A stretch of 31,333 bases of DNA from JANLWK01 sp031364505. GTDB taxonomy: Bacteria > Eisenbacteria > RBG-16-71-46. The notes beneath the pieces are model-generated. The model had not been told where the DNA came from. It searched no databases and saw only the letters and a list, made by a program, of their open reading frames with translations. Shown one piece after another: positions 15,490 through 23,183 of this stretch. Numbering within the stretch: position 1 is the stretch's first letter; each line of letters starts with the position of its first letter. A program made the position numbers and the translations under genes. The DNA is taken from the NCBI GenBank assembly GCA_031364505.1, contig JANLWK010000062.1:1-31333 (forward strand), given 5' to 3'.

Positions 15490-16064
15490 GTCGCGCGCCC
15501 CGGCGGGTGCCCGCGCCGGCGTTTCCGTGCGTGCGCTGCGGCCGTCCGCTGCGACGCGAGCCGCGGGGCGCCGCACACCCGCGCGGCGCTCTGAAAGTCG
15601 CCTGCCCGAGCTGCCGCTTCCGCATCTACGACTACCCGCGCATCTGCGTCGGCTTCGTCGTGGTGAAGCGCGGCCATGTGCTGCTGCTCACGCGCGGCGA
15701 CGAGCCGAAGCGTGGATGGTTCGACCTGCCGGGAGGCTTTCTCGAGGAAGGCGAGGACCTCGCGAAGGCCGCGCGGCGCGAGTTGCGCGAGGAAACAGGG
15801 CTCACAGTCGGCCCGGCCGAGCTGATCGGGCTCTACTGGGACCGTTACCCGCTGCCCGGCTTCGGCGAGTTCCCGACGCTCAGCTTCTACTTCGTGGCGC
15901 GCTGGCGGGCGGGCGCGCCGAAGGCCGCAGACGATGCCGCGGAGGCGACCTGGGTGGCGTGGGGCGATCTCGCCGGTCGGCGCCGCCGGTTCGCTTGGCG
16001 GCACATGAGCCGTGTGCTCGCCGACGCCCGCCGAGTGCTGGCGGAGGCCCGCCGAGTGTTATGA
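15486..16064 (+). CDS. NUDIX hydrolase with N-terminal zinc ribbon
   Basis: A 192-residue cytoplasmic hydrolase of nucleoside-diphosphate-linked compounds. The N-terminus has two CxxC knuckles (Cys15/Cys18 and Cys40/Cys43), the zinc-ribbon layout found in NudC-like and ADP-ribose-pyrophosphatase-like members. A complete Nudix box spans residues 84-106 (G-x5-E-x7-R-E-L-x-E-E-x-G-L). The C-terminus ends in a heptad repeat, ADARRVL then AEARRVL, generated by a 21-bp DNA repeat (GCCCGCCGAGTG at 16026 and 16047). The ATG has AAGGAG 6 nt upstream. The stop codon lies inside the putative mmsA -10 element. The substrate (NADH, ADP-ribose or other) cannot be decided from the sequence. Confidence 0.9.
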   Translation: MSRAPRRVPAPAFPCVRCGRPLRREPRGAAHPRGALKVACPSCRFRIYDYPRICVGFVVVKRGHVLLLTRGDEPKRGWFDLPGGFLEEGEDLAKAARRELREETGLTVGPAELIGLYWDRYPLPGFGEFPTLSFYFVARWRAGAPKAADDAAEATWVAWGDLAGRRRRFAWRHMSRVLADARRVLAEARRVL

Positions 16065-16065
16065 T
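16057..16065 (+). promoter_or_regulatory. Extended -10 promoter upstream of mmsA
   Basis: TGT-TATGAT is an extended -10 element one mismatch from TATAAT. It overlaps the NUDIX stop codon and lies 114 nt before the mmsA start. The leader 16066-16179 holds no recognised structure. This would give mmsA its own transcript. Confidence 0.4.
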
Positions 16066-16179
16066 CGGGCCCACTTTCGCGCCCCCTTCCGGCGCGTTTC
16101 GCTGACCATGACCACCGGCCCCCGAGGTCCTGCGGACGACCCGTCCGCCCCGCGCCGGTTTCTTCCAGGAGGCATCACG

Positions 16180-17688
16180 ATGTCCGCTCCCACGACCCCC
16201 GGCGGAAGCCCGGCGGTGATCAACGGCACCGACACGAAGGTCGCCACGCTCAAGAACTACATCGGCGGCCAGTGGGTGGACGCCAGCTCCAAGAGCTTCG
16301 GCGACGTCGTGAACCCGACGACCGGCGAGACGATCGCGAAGGTGCCGCTCGGCGGCGCCGCCGACGTGGACCGCGCGGTGCAGGCGGCGCTCAAGGCGCA
16401 ACACGCGTGGCGCATGACGCCCTCGGTCAACCGCGTGAAGCCGCTGTTCAAGCTCAAGGACCTGATGGAGAAGCACTACGAGGATCTCGCCCGTACGGTC
16501 ACGCGCGAGCACGGCAAGACGTTGGACGAGTCGCGCAGCAGCGTGCGCCGCGCGATCGACAACGTGGACCTCGCCCTCGGCATCCCGACCCGCATGATGG
16601 GCACATCGCTCGAGGACATCGCGAGCGGCATCGACTGCCACACCGTGCGCCAGCCGCTCGGCGTGTTCGCGGCGATCACGCCGTTCAACTTCCCGCTGAT
16701 GGTGCCGATGTGGTTCCTGCCCCACGCGGTCGCGTGCGGCAACGCCTACATCGTGAAGCCGAGCGAGCGCGTGCCGACGTCGCAGCAGCGGCTGTTCGAG
16801 CTGATCCACGACGCCGGTTTCCCCGACGGCATCGTGAACATGGTCCACGGCGGCAAGGAGACGGTGGACGGCATCCTCGACCATCCGGGCATCGCCGGCG
16901 TGTCGTTCGTCGGCTCCACGCCGATCGCCAAGTACATCTACGAGCGCGGCGCCAAGGCCGGGAAGCGCGTGCAAGCGCTCGGCGGGGCGAAGAACTTCGT
17001 CGTCGTCATGCCCGACGCCGACATCCCGCGCGCGGCCACCGTGTCGACCGAGTCGTGCTTCGGCTGCGCCGGCGAGCGCTGCCTGGCGAACAGCATCGTG
17101 CTCACCGTGGGCGACTGCCACGATACGATGCGTGACCGGCTCGTGGCGGAGGCGAAGCGCATCGTCGTGGGCGACGGCATGGACGAGGGTGTGACGATGG
17201 GCCCCGTCATCTCGAAGCAGCACCGCGAGAAGGTGCTCGGCTACATCGAGCAGGGCATCAAGGAGGGCGCCAAGCTGCTGCTCGACGGCCGCGGCTACAA
17301 GGACGCAAAGAACCCGAACGGCTACTACATCGGCCCGACGATCTTCGACGAGGTCACGCCCGAGATGGTGATCGGCAAGGAAGAGATCTTCGGCCCGGTG
17401 CTCTGCATCATGCGGGCGAAGGACTTCGATCACGCCGTCGACATCGTGCGCGCCCACGAGCTGGGCAACGCGACGAGCATCTTCACCTCGAGCGGCCGCG
17501 CCGCGCGCGAGTACCGCTATCGCGTCGAGCCGAGCATGCTCGGCGTCAACATCGGCGTCGCGGCTCCGATGGCGTACTTCCCGTTCGGCGGCGCCAAGCA
17601 GAGCTTCTTCGGCGATTTGAAGGCGCACGGCGCCGACGCCATCGAGTTCTTCACGGACAAGAAGGTCGTCATCTCGCGCTGGTGGTAG
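16180..17688 (+). CDS. mmsA: CoA-acylating methylmalonate-semialdehyde dehydrogenase
   Basis: Converts methylmalonate semialdehyde (from valine or from thymine via beta-aminoisobutyrate) to propionyl-CoA with NAD+ and CoA; it also takes malonate semialdehyde, the product of the uracil branch. It has 502 residues, the family length. Features are the N-terminal YIGGQWVDASS, the substrate/NAD segment TPFNFPLMVPMWFLP, GFVGST-like VSFVGSTPIA, ALGGAKNFVVVMPDAD, the nucleophile Cys301 in GERCLAN, KEEIFGPVL, and the family-specific C-terminus SFFGDLKAHGADAIEFFT. The ATG at 16180 has AGGAGG 8 nt upstream. With PreT and dihydropyrimidinase further on, it fits reductive pyrimidine catabolism, although valine breakdown is an equally good reason for its presence. 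Confidence 0.95.
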   Translation: MSAPTTPGGSPAVINGTDTKVATLKNYIGGQWVDASSKSFGDVVNPTTGETIAKVPLGGAADVDRAVQAALKAQHAWRMTPSVNRVKPLFKLKDLMEKHYEDLARTVTREHGKTLDESRSSVRRAIDNVDLALGIPTRMMGTSLEDIASGIDCHTVRQPLGVFAAITPFNFPLMVPMWFLPHAVACGNAYIVKPSERVPTSQQRLFELIHDAGFPDGIVNMVHGGKETVDGILDHPGIAGVSFVGSTPIAKYIYERGAKAGKRVQALGGAKNFVVVMPDADIPRAATVSTESCFGCAGERCLANSIVLTVGDCHDTMRDRLVAEAKRIVVGDGMDEGVTMGPVISKQHREKVLGYIEQGIKEGAKLLLDGRGYKDAKNPNGYYIGPTIFDEVTPEMVIGKEEIFGPVLCIMRAKDFDHAVDIVRAHELGNATSIFTSSGRAAREYRYRVEPSMLGVNIGVAAPMAYFPFGGAKQSFFGDLKAHGADAIEFFTDKKVVISRWW

Positions 17689-17711
17689 GCGCCGCACGAA
17701 GACGTACACGG

Positions 17712-17743
17712 AGCGGCCCCACCCGGTGACGGGAGGGGCCGCT
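17712..17743. terminator. Hairpin between convergent mmsA and GHKL ATPase genes
   Basis: AGCGGCCCC (17712-17720) and GGGGCCGCT (17735-17743) form a perfect 9-bp stem around a 14-nt loop, 24 nt after the mmsA stop and 20 nt before the end of the minus-strand gene. There is no strong U tract in either direction, so it is a GC-rich intrinsic-like or RNA-stabilising hairpin serving both genes. Confidence 0.6.
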
Positions 17744-17762
17744 TCGGCATCTCCGGTTTCGA

Positions 17763-19352
17763 TTATCCCGTGGCGTCGCGACGTTGCTTCGACGGCCCGA
17801 CGGCCTGACCCCAGCGCGCGAGGAATGCCGTGACGAACGCGTGTTCGTGGCTGCCGCCGACCGCGAGCGGAGCGAGCGAAAACGCCACGGCCAGGGCGAG
17901 GTGGTAGCCCTCGGCTCGCGAGACGACCGCCCGCCGATACGCGGGATGCGCGCTGTTCACGAACACGGTCGATTCCACGAGGCGGCCGAGTTCGGGGTCC
18001 GCTGGTCGATCTTCGAATTCGACGCTGAGACCGTAGCGGGCGGGCCGCCGGCGCAACGGCGCCTCGGGACCTCCGACGCCGCTCATGCGAGACGCCTCGG
18101 GCGCCGGGGCAGGCGGCTCGACGTTCAAAGTCGACGTGCCCACCGTGGCTGAAGATTCGACCGGGTCGGAGAGGGCCGCCGGCGATTCGACCGCCACGGA
18201 AACGCGCTCGGCATGCGGGGGCCCATCATCACCTGCGCCCGCGAACGGAAGCTTGCGCTGGCCCCCGCTTCTCTGCTCGACCAGGGATGACAGCAGGGGG
18301 AAATCGGCGGCGAGATCCATCACGACGCGCTCGATATCGCGCTCGACGGGGCGCGAGGCCCTTCGTCGAACGGGTTCGGCGGCGTCGAGGGTCTCGCTCC
18401 ATTCGGCCAACTTCGGTCGCACGGCCTCCTGGATCGCTCGTCGATAGCCGAGGTAAGTGGATCCTCTCGTCCCGGTGCGCACGAAGTCACCCTTGTTCAG
18501 CGTCAGACACTCCGAGAGCGCGGGCACTTCGATGAGTCCGCGTACGCGATCGGAGCGCGATGGGGCGAGACCCAGCCAGTCCCAGCCGTAGCGAATCACC
18601 TTTCCGAACGTACTGATCCCCACACCTCGAGTGTCCTCGGGGAGCGGCGAGTCATGGCGCTCGAGGAAGCCGATGCCGGACGGCTTGCGACGTCGCCCGA
18701 TTCGAATCGCCATGGGCACCCGCTCCAGCGCGGACGTGCCCTTCTTCGAGACCATCGACCCATCGATATCGAACCGTATCCCCTGCGGATAGTGCTCTCG
18801 CAGCGCGAGATCGAACGTGGGGTCCAGCAACGGGGCGAAGTGGGTTCGCAGCGCGTGTTCGATATAGCCTGCGTCGAGCATCGGAGACAGTGCATTGTGC
18901 AGCCTCAGTTCCACGGCGGTTCCGCGCACCGCGACGTGGCCGGGAGGTGGCTGAGGTTCGTAGGGAGCCTTGTGCCGCGAAGCGAGTAGCCAACGCGTCG
19001 CAGCGTGAGACTGGCCGCGCCGTGACTCCGTGATGACCTCACGACACGTCAGCAGCGCCAGCTTGACCCCGACGCCTGCAAAGCCGATCCCGCGTCCACG
19101 GACCTTGGTGCTCGTCGCCAGGTTGTGGAACTCGCGGAGGTCGCTCCAGGACATGCCGCGGCCGTCGTCCAGGACGACCAGCGAGCTGCCGACCGGATGT
19201 GTCCTGAACTCGACACGCGTCGCGCCGGCGTCGAGTGCGTTCGCCACCAGCTCCGTGAGAATCGTTTCTTCGATCGCACCGGGATAGGCGTCCCGCAGGT
19301 CTTCCAGCAGATGCTGCAGATCGACCAGTGTTTCGCCTCGACGGCGTGGCAT
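17763..19352 (-). CDS. GHKL-type (HSP90/MutL/MORC-like) ATPase of unknown function
   Basis: A 529-residue cytoplasmic protein. The N-terminal Bergerat ATP-binding fold is complete: N box ELVANALDAGA (Glu34, Asn38), DDGRGM (Asp63-Met67) and GRGIGFAGVG (86-95). There is no histidine-kinase dimerisation or receiver domain. Residues about 200-330 look like an S5/transducer-like middle domain with SECLTLNKGDF. A variable Pro/Ser/Ala-rich linker (about 385-440) leads to a C-terminal module with VFVNSAHPAYRRAV and a helical AEGYHLALAVAFSLA. This order resembles stand-alone MORC/HSP90-like ATPases, some of which belong to phage-defence systems, but no partner nuclease or effector is adjacent. The ATG at 19352 is chosen because GGGAG lies 8 nt upstream; an ATG at 19367 is possible. 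Confidence 0.8.
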   Translation of the reverse strand: MPRRRGETLVDLQHLLEDLRDAYPGAIEETILTELVANALDAGATRVEFRTHPVGSSLVVLDDGRGMSWSDLREFHNLATSTKVRGRGIGFAGVGVKLALLTCREVITESRRGQSHAATRWLLASRHKAPYEPQPPPGHVAVRGTAVELRLHNALSPMLDAGYIEHALRTHFAPLLDPTFDLALREHYPQGIRFDIDGSMVSKKGTSALERVPMAIRIGRRRKPSGIGFLERHDSPLPEDTRGVGISTFGKVIRYGWDWLGLAPSRSDRVRGLIEVPALSECLTLNKGDFVRTGTRGSTYLGYRRAIQEAVRPKLAEWSETLDAAEPVRRRASRPVERDIERVVMDLAADFPLLSSLVEQRSGGQRKLPFAGAGDDGPPHAERVSVAVESPAALSDPVESSATVGTSTLNVEPPAPAPEASRMSGVGGPEAPLRRRPARYGLSVEFEDRPADPELGRLVESTVFVNSAHPAYRRAVVSRAEGYHLALAVAFSLAPLAVGGSHEHAFVTAFLARWGQAVGPSKQRRDATG

Positions 19353-19457
19353 GAGAACGTCTCCCATCGGTCGACATCGCCCGCGAGTTCGCAACCCTAT
19401 CAAGTTCGGACGATGGCGTCCCGCGGCCATGACGGGGCGTCTTCGAGGGAGAACGTC

Positions 19458-20522
19458 ATGAATGCTTCACCCGCCGCGCCCCCCGATGTCCTGATCGTCG
19501 GTGCCGGCATCGCGGGACTTACGCTGGCTCGCGCGCTCCGCGACGCGGGCCGGCGCCCGCTCGTGCTCGAGCGCGCACCCGGCGTGGGCGGCCGCTGTGC
19601 CACGCGCCGCATCGGCGACGCCCCGGTCGATCATGGCGCCCCGTTCGCCCACGGGCGCACACGCGAGTTCCTCGACGTGATCGCCTCGACGGCCGAGGGC
19701 CGCATTGCGGGCTGGCCACGCGCCTGCGTGGGCGAGGGCTTCCCGTGTCACCCCGAAGCGCTGCTCGACGGTCACTCGACGTCGGCGTGGCGCGACGGCC
19801 AGACGCGGCTGCCGAAGGCGCTCGCCGAGGACACTGACGTGCGGCTCGGCGCGCGGGTGATGCGGCTCGACTCGGGCGGCGCCGCGGACCGCGCCGGCGT
19901 CACGCTCGAGTCGGGCGAGCGGATCGAGGCCGCGAGCGTGGTGCTCGCGATGCCGGGCCCGCAGGCGGTCGCGCTCGTCGAGACACTCGGCGATGCGGAG
20001 CCGGCCGTGGCGCGAGCGCGCACCGTGCTCGGCCTGCCGCGGTTCGTCGCCTGCCTCGCCGCGGTCGCATGCTACGCGCCGGGCACACCGGTGCCCGACT
20101 GGGAGGCGTGCTATCCGGGGCACACGTCGGCACTGCACGCCGCGTTCCACGATTCGTCGAAGCGCGCGGCCGGAACGCCGGTGACGCTCGTGTTCCACGC
20201 GCGGCCCGGCTATTCGCGAGAGCACCTGGGCGACGAGGATCGGGAGCGCTGGGCCGCCGAGATGCTCGCCGAGGCGGCGTCTGCGCACGGCGCCTGGATC
20301 GCCGCGCCGAGCGAGCTCACCACTCACGTCTGGAAGTACGCGCGCGTCGCCCCGGGCACCGGTGTGGCGGGGCCCGCCGTGCTCCCGCTCGCGAACGGCG
20401 CCACGCTCGGTCTCTGCGGCGACGGGTTCCATCCCGCGGGCGGGCTCGAAGGGGCGTTCCTGTCGGCGCGCATGCTCGCCGGACGACTGACGGGCGCCGG
20501 CGCGGGGGCGCCGAGCGCCTGA
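19458..20522 (+). CDS. Renalase-like FAD/NAD(P)-dependent oxidoreductase
   Basis: A 354-residue flavoprotein with a Rossmann FAD-binding motif GAGIAGLTLARAL at about 14-26, ERAPGVGGRCATRR at about 40-53 (the GGR-x-x-T/S-R signature of renalase-like amine oxidoreductases), VDHGAPFAHG, and a C-terminal FAD-closing segment LGLCGDGFHPAGGLEGAFLSA. It has no signal peptide. Bacterial relatives oxidise abnormal dihydropyridine forms of NAD(P)H or amines; the substrate here is not known. It lacks the features of flavin urate hydroxylase (HpxO), so it is not an obvious candidate for the missing urate-oxidising step. The ATG has GAGGGAGA upstream. Confidence 0.82.
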   Translation: MNASPAAPPDVLIVGAGIAGLTLARALRDAGRRPLVLERAPGVGGRCATRRIGDAPVDHGAPFAHGRTREFLDVIASTAEGRIAGWPRACVGEGFPCHPEALLDGHSTSAWRDGQTRLPKALAEDTDVRLGARVMRLDSGGAADRAGVTLESGERIEAASVVLAMPGPQAVALVETLGDAEPAVARARTVLGLPRFVACLAAVACYAPGTPVPDWEACYPGHTSALHAAFHDSSKRAAGTPVTLVFHARPGYSREHLGDEDRERWAAEMLAEAASAHGAWIAAPSELTTHVWKYARVAPGTGVAGPAVLPLANGATLGLCGDGFHPAGGLEGAFLSARMLAGRLTGAGAGAPSA

Positions 20523-20609
20523 CTCCGTCCGGCACGACTCGGCGGAGTCGGTTGCCGGATGCGCTACGATTCCGACATCACGCGCCGCACACCCCGGCGA
20601 GACGCCGGG
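20521..20609 (+). terminator. Two short hairpins after the renalase-like gene
   Basis: GACTCCG (20521-20527) pairs with CGGAGTC (20543-20549) right at the stop codon, and CCCGGCG (20593-20599) pairs with CGCCGGG (20603-20609) around an AGA loop. Neither has a U tract. The second lies in the ribA leader and could be structural. It does not resemble an FMN riboswitch. A TACGAT near 20563 might be a -10 for ribA. Confidence 0.35.
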
Positions 20610-20627
20610 CACCCAGAACCTCTCCTG

Positions 20628-20660
20628 GGATCACACCAGGATCACACCAGGATCACACAA
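20628..20660 (+). repeat. Three 11-bp tandem repeats in the ribA leader
   Basis: GGATCACACCA is repeated at 20628, 20639 and 20650 (the last copy ends AA instead of CA) and runs straight into the AAGGA ribosome-binding region 9 nt before the ribA ATG. The period of one helical turn and the position could suit an operator, or an expandable spacer that tunes translation; no known function is recognised. Confidence 0.7.
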
Positions 20661-20672
20661 GGACTCCACGCC

Positions 20673-21419
20673 ATGGCGCTCACCCAGCAGCAAATCGACG
20701 AGGTGCTCCAGCGCGAGGCCGATCACGACTGCCCCGGCATCGGGCTGCACAAGATCTGCGTGCGCATCGTGGCGATCGCGGACCTGCCCACGCGTTTCGG
20801 CCGGTTCCAGATCGCGGGCTTCTGGAACAACCGCGACGCCAAGGAGCACGTGGCGATCATGCACGGAGAGGTCATGGGTCAGGAAGACCTGCCCACCCGC
20901 GTGCACTCGGAGTGCCTGACGGGTGACGCGCTCGGCTCGCTCCGCTGCGACTGTCGTGACCAGCTCGAGGTGTCGCTGCGCGAGATCGCCGCCGAGCCGG
21001 CGGGGCTCGTGCTCTACCTGCGGCAGGAAGGGCGCGGCATCGGGCTCCTGAACAAGATGCGCGCGTACGCCCTTCAAGATCGCGGCCTTGACACGGTGGA
21101 AGCGAATCTCGCCCTCGGGTTCCGTGACGACGAGCGCGAGTACTCGATCGCGGCGCACATGCTGGGCAGCCTGCGCGTGAAGTCAGTGCGCCTGCTCACG
21201 AACAATCCGCGAAAGATCGACGACCTGAGCCGGCTCGGCGTCAAGATCACCGGCCGCCAGCCGCACATGATCCCGCCGAACGAATTCAACCGCTTCTACC
21301 TCGAGACCAAGCGCGACAAGTCTGGCCACTTCCTGGACGCGATGGGCAAGCCGCACTTCGAGGAGCAGGGGGAGCCGGTCCAACTGCAAGGGATGGCCGG
21401 CGGCGGCGGGCAGGCCTGA
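20673..21419 (+). CDS. ribA: GTP cyclohydrolase II (riboflavin synthesis, first step)
   Basis: Opens and deformylates GTP to 2,5-diamino-6-ribosylamino-4-pyrimidinone 5'-phosphate. The 248-residue protein is a stand-alone GCH II with no RibB (DHBP synthase) domain. The zinc ligands are Cys81, Cys92 and Cys94 in HSECLTGDALGSLRCDC, the catalytic segment is RQEGRGIGL (117-125), and LLTNNPRKI lies further on. The first 30 residues are longer than in short E. coli-type enzymes. The ATG at 20673 follows AAGGA by about 9 nt; an in-frame ATG at 20559 would translate the tandem repeats and is rejected. No other riboflavin gene is in the window. Confidence 0.93.
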   Translation: MALTQQQIDEVLQREADHDCPGIGLHKICVRIVAIADLPTRFGRFQIAGFWNNRDAKEHVAIMHGEVMGQEDLPTRVHSECLTGDALGSLRCDCRDQLEVSLREIAAEPAGLVLYLRQEGRGIGLLNKMRAYALQDRGLDTVEANLALGFRDDEREYSIAAHMLGSLRVKSVRLLTNNPRKIDDLSRLGVKITGRQPHMIPPNEFNRFYLETKRDKSGHFLDAMGKPHFEEQGEPVQLQGMAGGGGQA

Positions 21420-21438
21420 ATCGCGGCTCCGGAGGCGC

Positions 21439-21465
21439 TGTCGAAATCCGGGGAGTCCGTTCGAC
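21439..21465 (+). promoter_or_regulatory. ECF42-type promoter upstream of the DGPF gene
   Basis: TGTCGA (21439-21444), a 17-nt spacer and CGAC (21462-21465) fit the promoter motif reported, as I recall it, for ECF42 sigma factors (TGTCGA at -35, CGA[C/T] at -10). The gene pair it precedes is exactly a DGPF protein plus an ECF42 factor, so this is a likely autoregulated promoter. It lies 47 nt before the start codon. Confidence 0.6.
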
Positions 21466-21511
21466 TAGAGACGGAGCCGCATGTTTCCGACCCCATTCCG
21501 AGGAGGCTGCC

Positions 21512-21871
21512 GTGAAGTACCTGTGCCTGATCTATTCCGATGAGTCCGCCTGGTCCAAGAGGACGCAGGAGGAGCAGGAATCGATGATGAAGGAGTACTT
21601 CGAGTTCACGAGCTCGATTCGCGCCAGCGGCAACTACATCGGCGGGGACCCGCTCGAGCCGGCGCACACGGCGACGACGGTGCGCGTCCGCGGCGGCAAG
21701 GTGTCGTCGACGGACGGGCCGTACGCCGAGACCAAGGAGCAGCTCGGGGGCTATTACAAGATCGAGGCGAAGGACCTGAACGAGGCGATCCAGATCGCCT
21801 CGCGCATCCCCGGCGCGCGCTACGGATCGATCGAGGTGCGGCCCGTCGTCGAGGTCCCGGTCCGGGCCTGA
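21512..21871 (+). CDS. DGPF/YCII-domain protein
   Basis: A 119-residue cytoplasmic ferredoxin-like-fold protein. The diagnostic stretch is DGPYAETKEQLGGYY at about 69-83, preceded by the N-terminal MKYLCLIYSDE. The family is best known from its constant pairing with ECF42 sigma factors; the biochemical function is unknown, though the YCII fold carries a His/Asp pair in hydrolase-like relatives. The GTG at 21512 has AGGAGG 5 nt upstream. It is followed after 4 nt by the sigma factor gene and preceded by an ECF42-type promoter. Confidence 0.92.
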   Translation: MKYLCLIYSDESAWSKRTQEEQESMMKEYFEFTSSIRASGNYIGGDPLEPAHTATTVRVRGGKVSSTDGPYAETKEQLGGYYKIEAKDLNEAIQIASRIPGARYGSIEVRPVVEVPVRA

Positions 21872-21875
21872 TGCG

Positions 21876-23123
21876 GTGAGCGAGCACGCGGCCGGATCCG
21901 CGCGGGAACGGATCGATGCGATCTACCGCGCCGACTCGCGTCGCGTGCTCGCAACGCTGATCCGCCTGGTCGGCGACTTCGACCTGGCCGAGGAGGCGCT
22001 GCACGACGCGTTCGCGGCGGCGCTGGACCAGTGGCCTCGCGACGCTGTGCCCGCGAACCCCGCGGCGTGGCTCGTGTCGACCGGGCGCTTCAAGGCCATC
22101 GACGCGATCCGCCGGCGCGCCCGCTTCGACCGCTCGCAGGCGGAGATCGCGGACCGCCTGGAGGCCGCGGCCGGCACCGGTACGGACACGTCCGACGTCG
22201 CCGACGACCGGCTGCGGCTCGTCTTCACGTGCTGCCACCCGGCGCTGAGCGCGGACGCGCAGGTGGCGCTGACGCTCCGCACCGTGTGTGGCCTCACGAC
22301 CGAGGAGATCGCGCGGGCGTTCCTGACGCAGCCGTCGACGCTGGCGCAACGGATCGTGCGCGCGAAGTCGAAGATCCGCGACGCGCGTATTCCCTACGAG
22401 ATTCCCGAACGTGCCGAGTTGCCGCAACGGTTGGACGCGGTGCTTCACGTCGTCTACCTCGTGTTCAACGAAGGCTACTCCGCCTCCGCCGGCGATTCGC
22501 TGACGCGCGCGGATCTCTCCGGCGAGGCCATCCGGCTCGGGCGCTTGCTCGTCGAGCTGCTGCCGGACCACGAGGCGATCGGGCTGCTGGCGCTGATGCT
22601 GCTGCACGAGTCGAGGTGCGAGGCGCGCATGTCGGCCGGCGGCGAGCTGGTACTGCTCGACGAGCAGGATCGCTCGCGCTGGAACCGCGCGCTGATCGCC
22701 GACGGCGTGGCGCTGGTCGAGCGCTCCCTCGGTTCGCGACGCTTCGGCCCCTACTCACTGCAGGCGGCGATCGCGGCGGTTCACGCCGAGGCCCCGACCG
22801 CGGCCGCGACCGACTGGCCGCAGATCGTGGCGCTCTACGACGTGCTGCGCGCCGCCGATCCCTCGCCCGTCGTCGAGCTGAATCGAGCCGCCGCCATCGC
22901 CATGAGCGACGGCCCCGCCGCGGGCCTGGCGCTGATCGATGCGTTGCTCGCGCGCGGCGAGCTCACCGAGTACTCGTTCGCCCACAGCGCCCGCGCCGAT
23001 CTCCACCGCCGACTCGGGCACCGTGGCGAAGCCGTCGCGGCGTACGAGCGCGCGCTCGAGCTGACGCGCCAGGAGCCCGAGCGTCGATTTATCCGGCGGC
23101 GAATGAAGGAGCTTGCCCGCTAG
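21876..23123 (+). CDS. ECF42-family RNA polymerase sigma factor with long C-terminal extension
   Basis: A 415-residue sigma factor. Region 2 is at about 18-80 (IYRADSRRVLATLIRLVGDFDLAEEALHDAF) and region 4 at about 110-160 (LTLRTVCGLTTEEIARAFL, then a TLAQRIVRAKSKIR helix). The extension of more than 200 residues includes the family's VVYLVFNEGYSASAGDSL segment and a helical TPR-like tail ending AVAAYERALELTRQEPERRFIRRRM. ECF42 factors have no cognate anti-sigma factor; the extension is thought to control activity. The GTG at 21876 follows the DGPF stop by 4 nt. The signal it answers is unknown. Confidence 0.93.
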   Translation: MSEHAAGSARERIDAIYRADSRRVLATLIRLVGDFDLAEEALHDAFAAALDQWPRDAVPANPAAWLVSTGRFKAIDAIRRRARFDRSQAEIADRLEAAAGTGTDTSDVADDRLRLVFTCCHPALSADAQVALTLRTVCGLTTEEIARAFLTQPSTLAQRIVRAKSKIRDARIPYEIPERAELPQRLDAVLHVVYLVFNEGYSASAGDSLTRADLSGEAIRLGRLLVELLPDHEAIGLLALMLLHESRCEARMSAGGELVLLDEQDRSRWNRALIADGVALVERSLGSRRFGPYSLQAAIAAVHAEAPTAAATDWPQIVALYDVLRAADPSPVVELNRAAAIAMSDGPAAGLALIDALLARGELTEYSFAHSARADLHRRLGHRGEAVAAYERALELTRQEPERRFIRRRMKELAR

Positions 23124-23183
23124 CGCGCCCGCGTGCTACGCCTCCGTGCGGACAAGGCTGTCCCACCCCGGCGGATGTATCCG

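Noticed and set aside
19458..20522. Flavin-dependent urate hydroxylase filling the missing urate step
   Set aside because: The GGRCATRR signature and C-terminal FAD segment are renalase/amine-oxidoreductase-like, not aromatic hydroxylase-like, and the gene is 8 kb from the purine island.
20590..20672. FMN riboswitch or other structured leader before ribA
   Set aside because: Only one 7-bp triloop hairpin and tandem repeats are present; the conserved FMN aptamer segments are not found.
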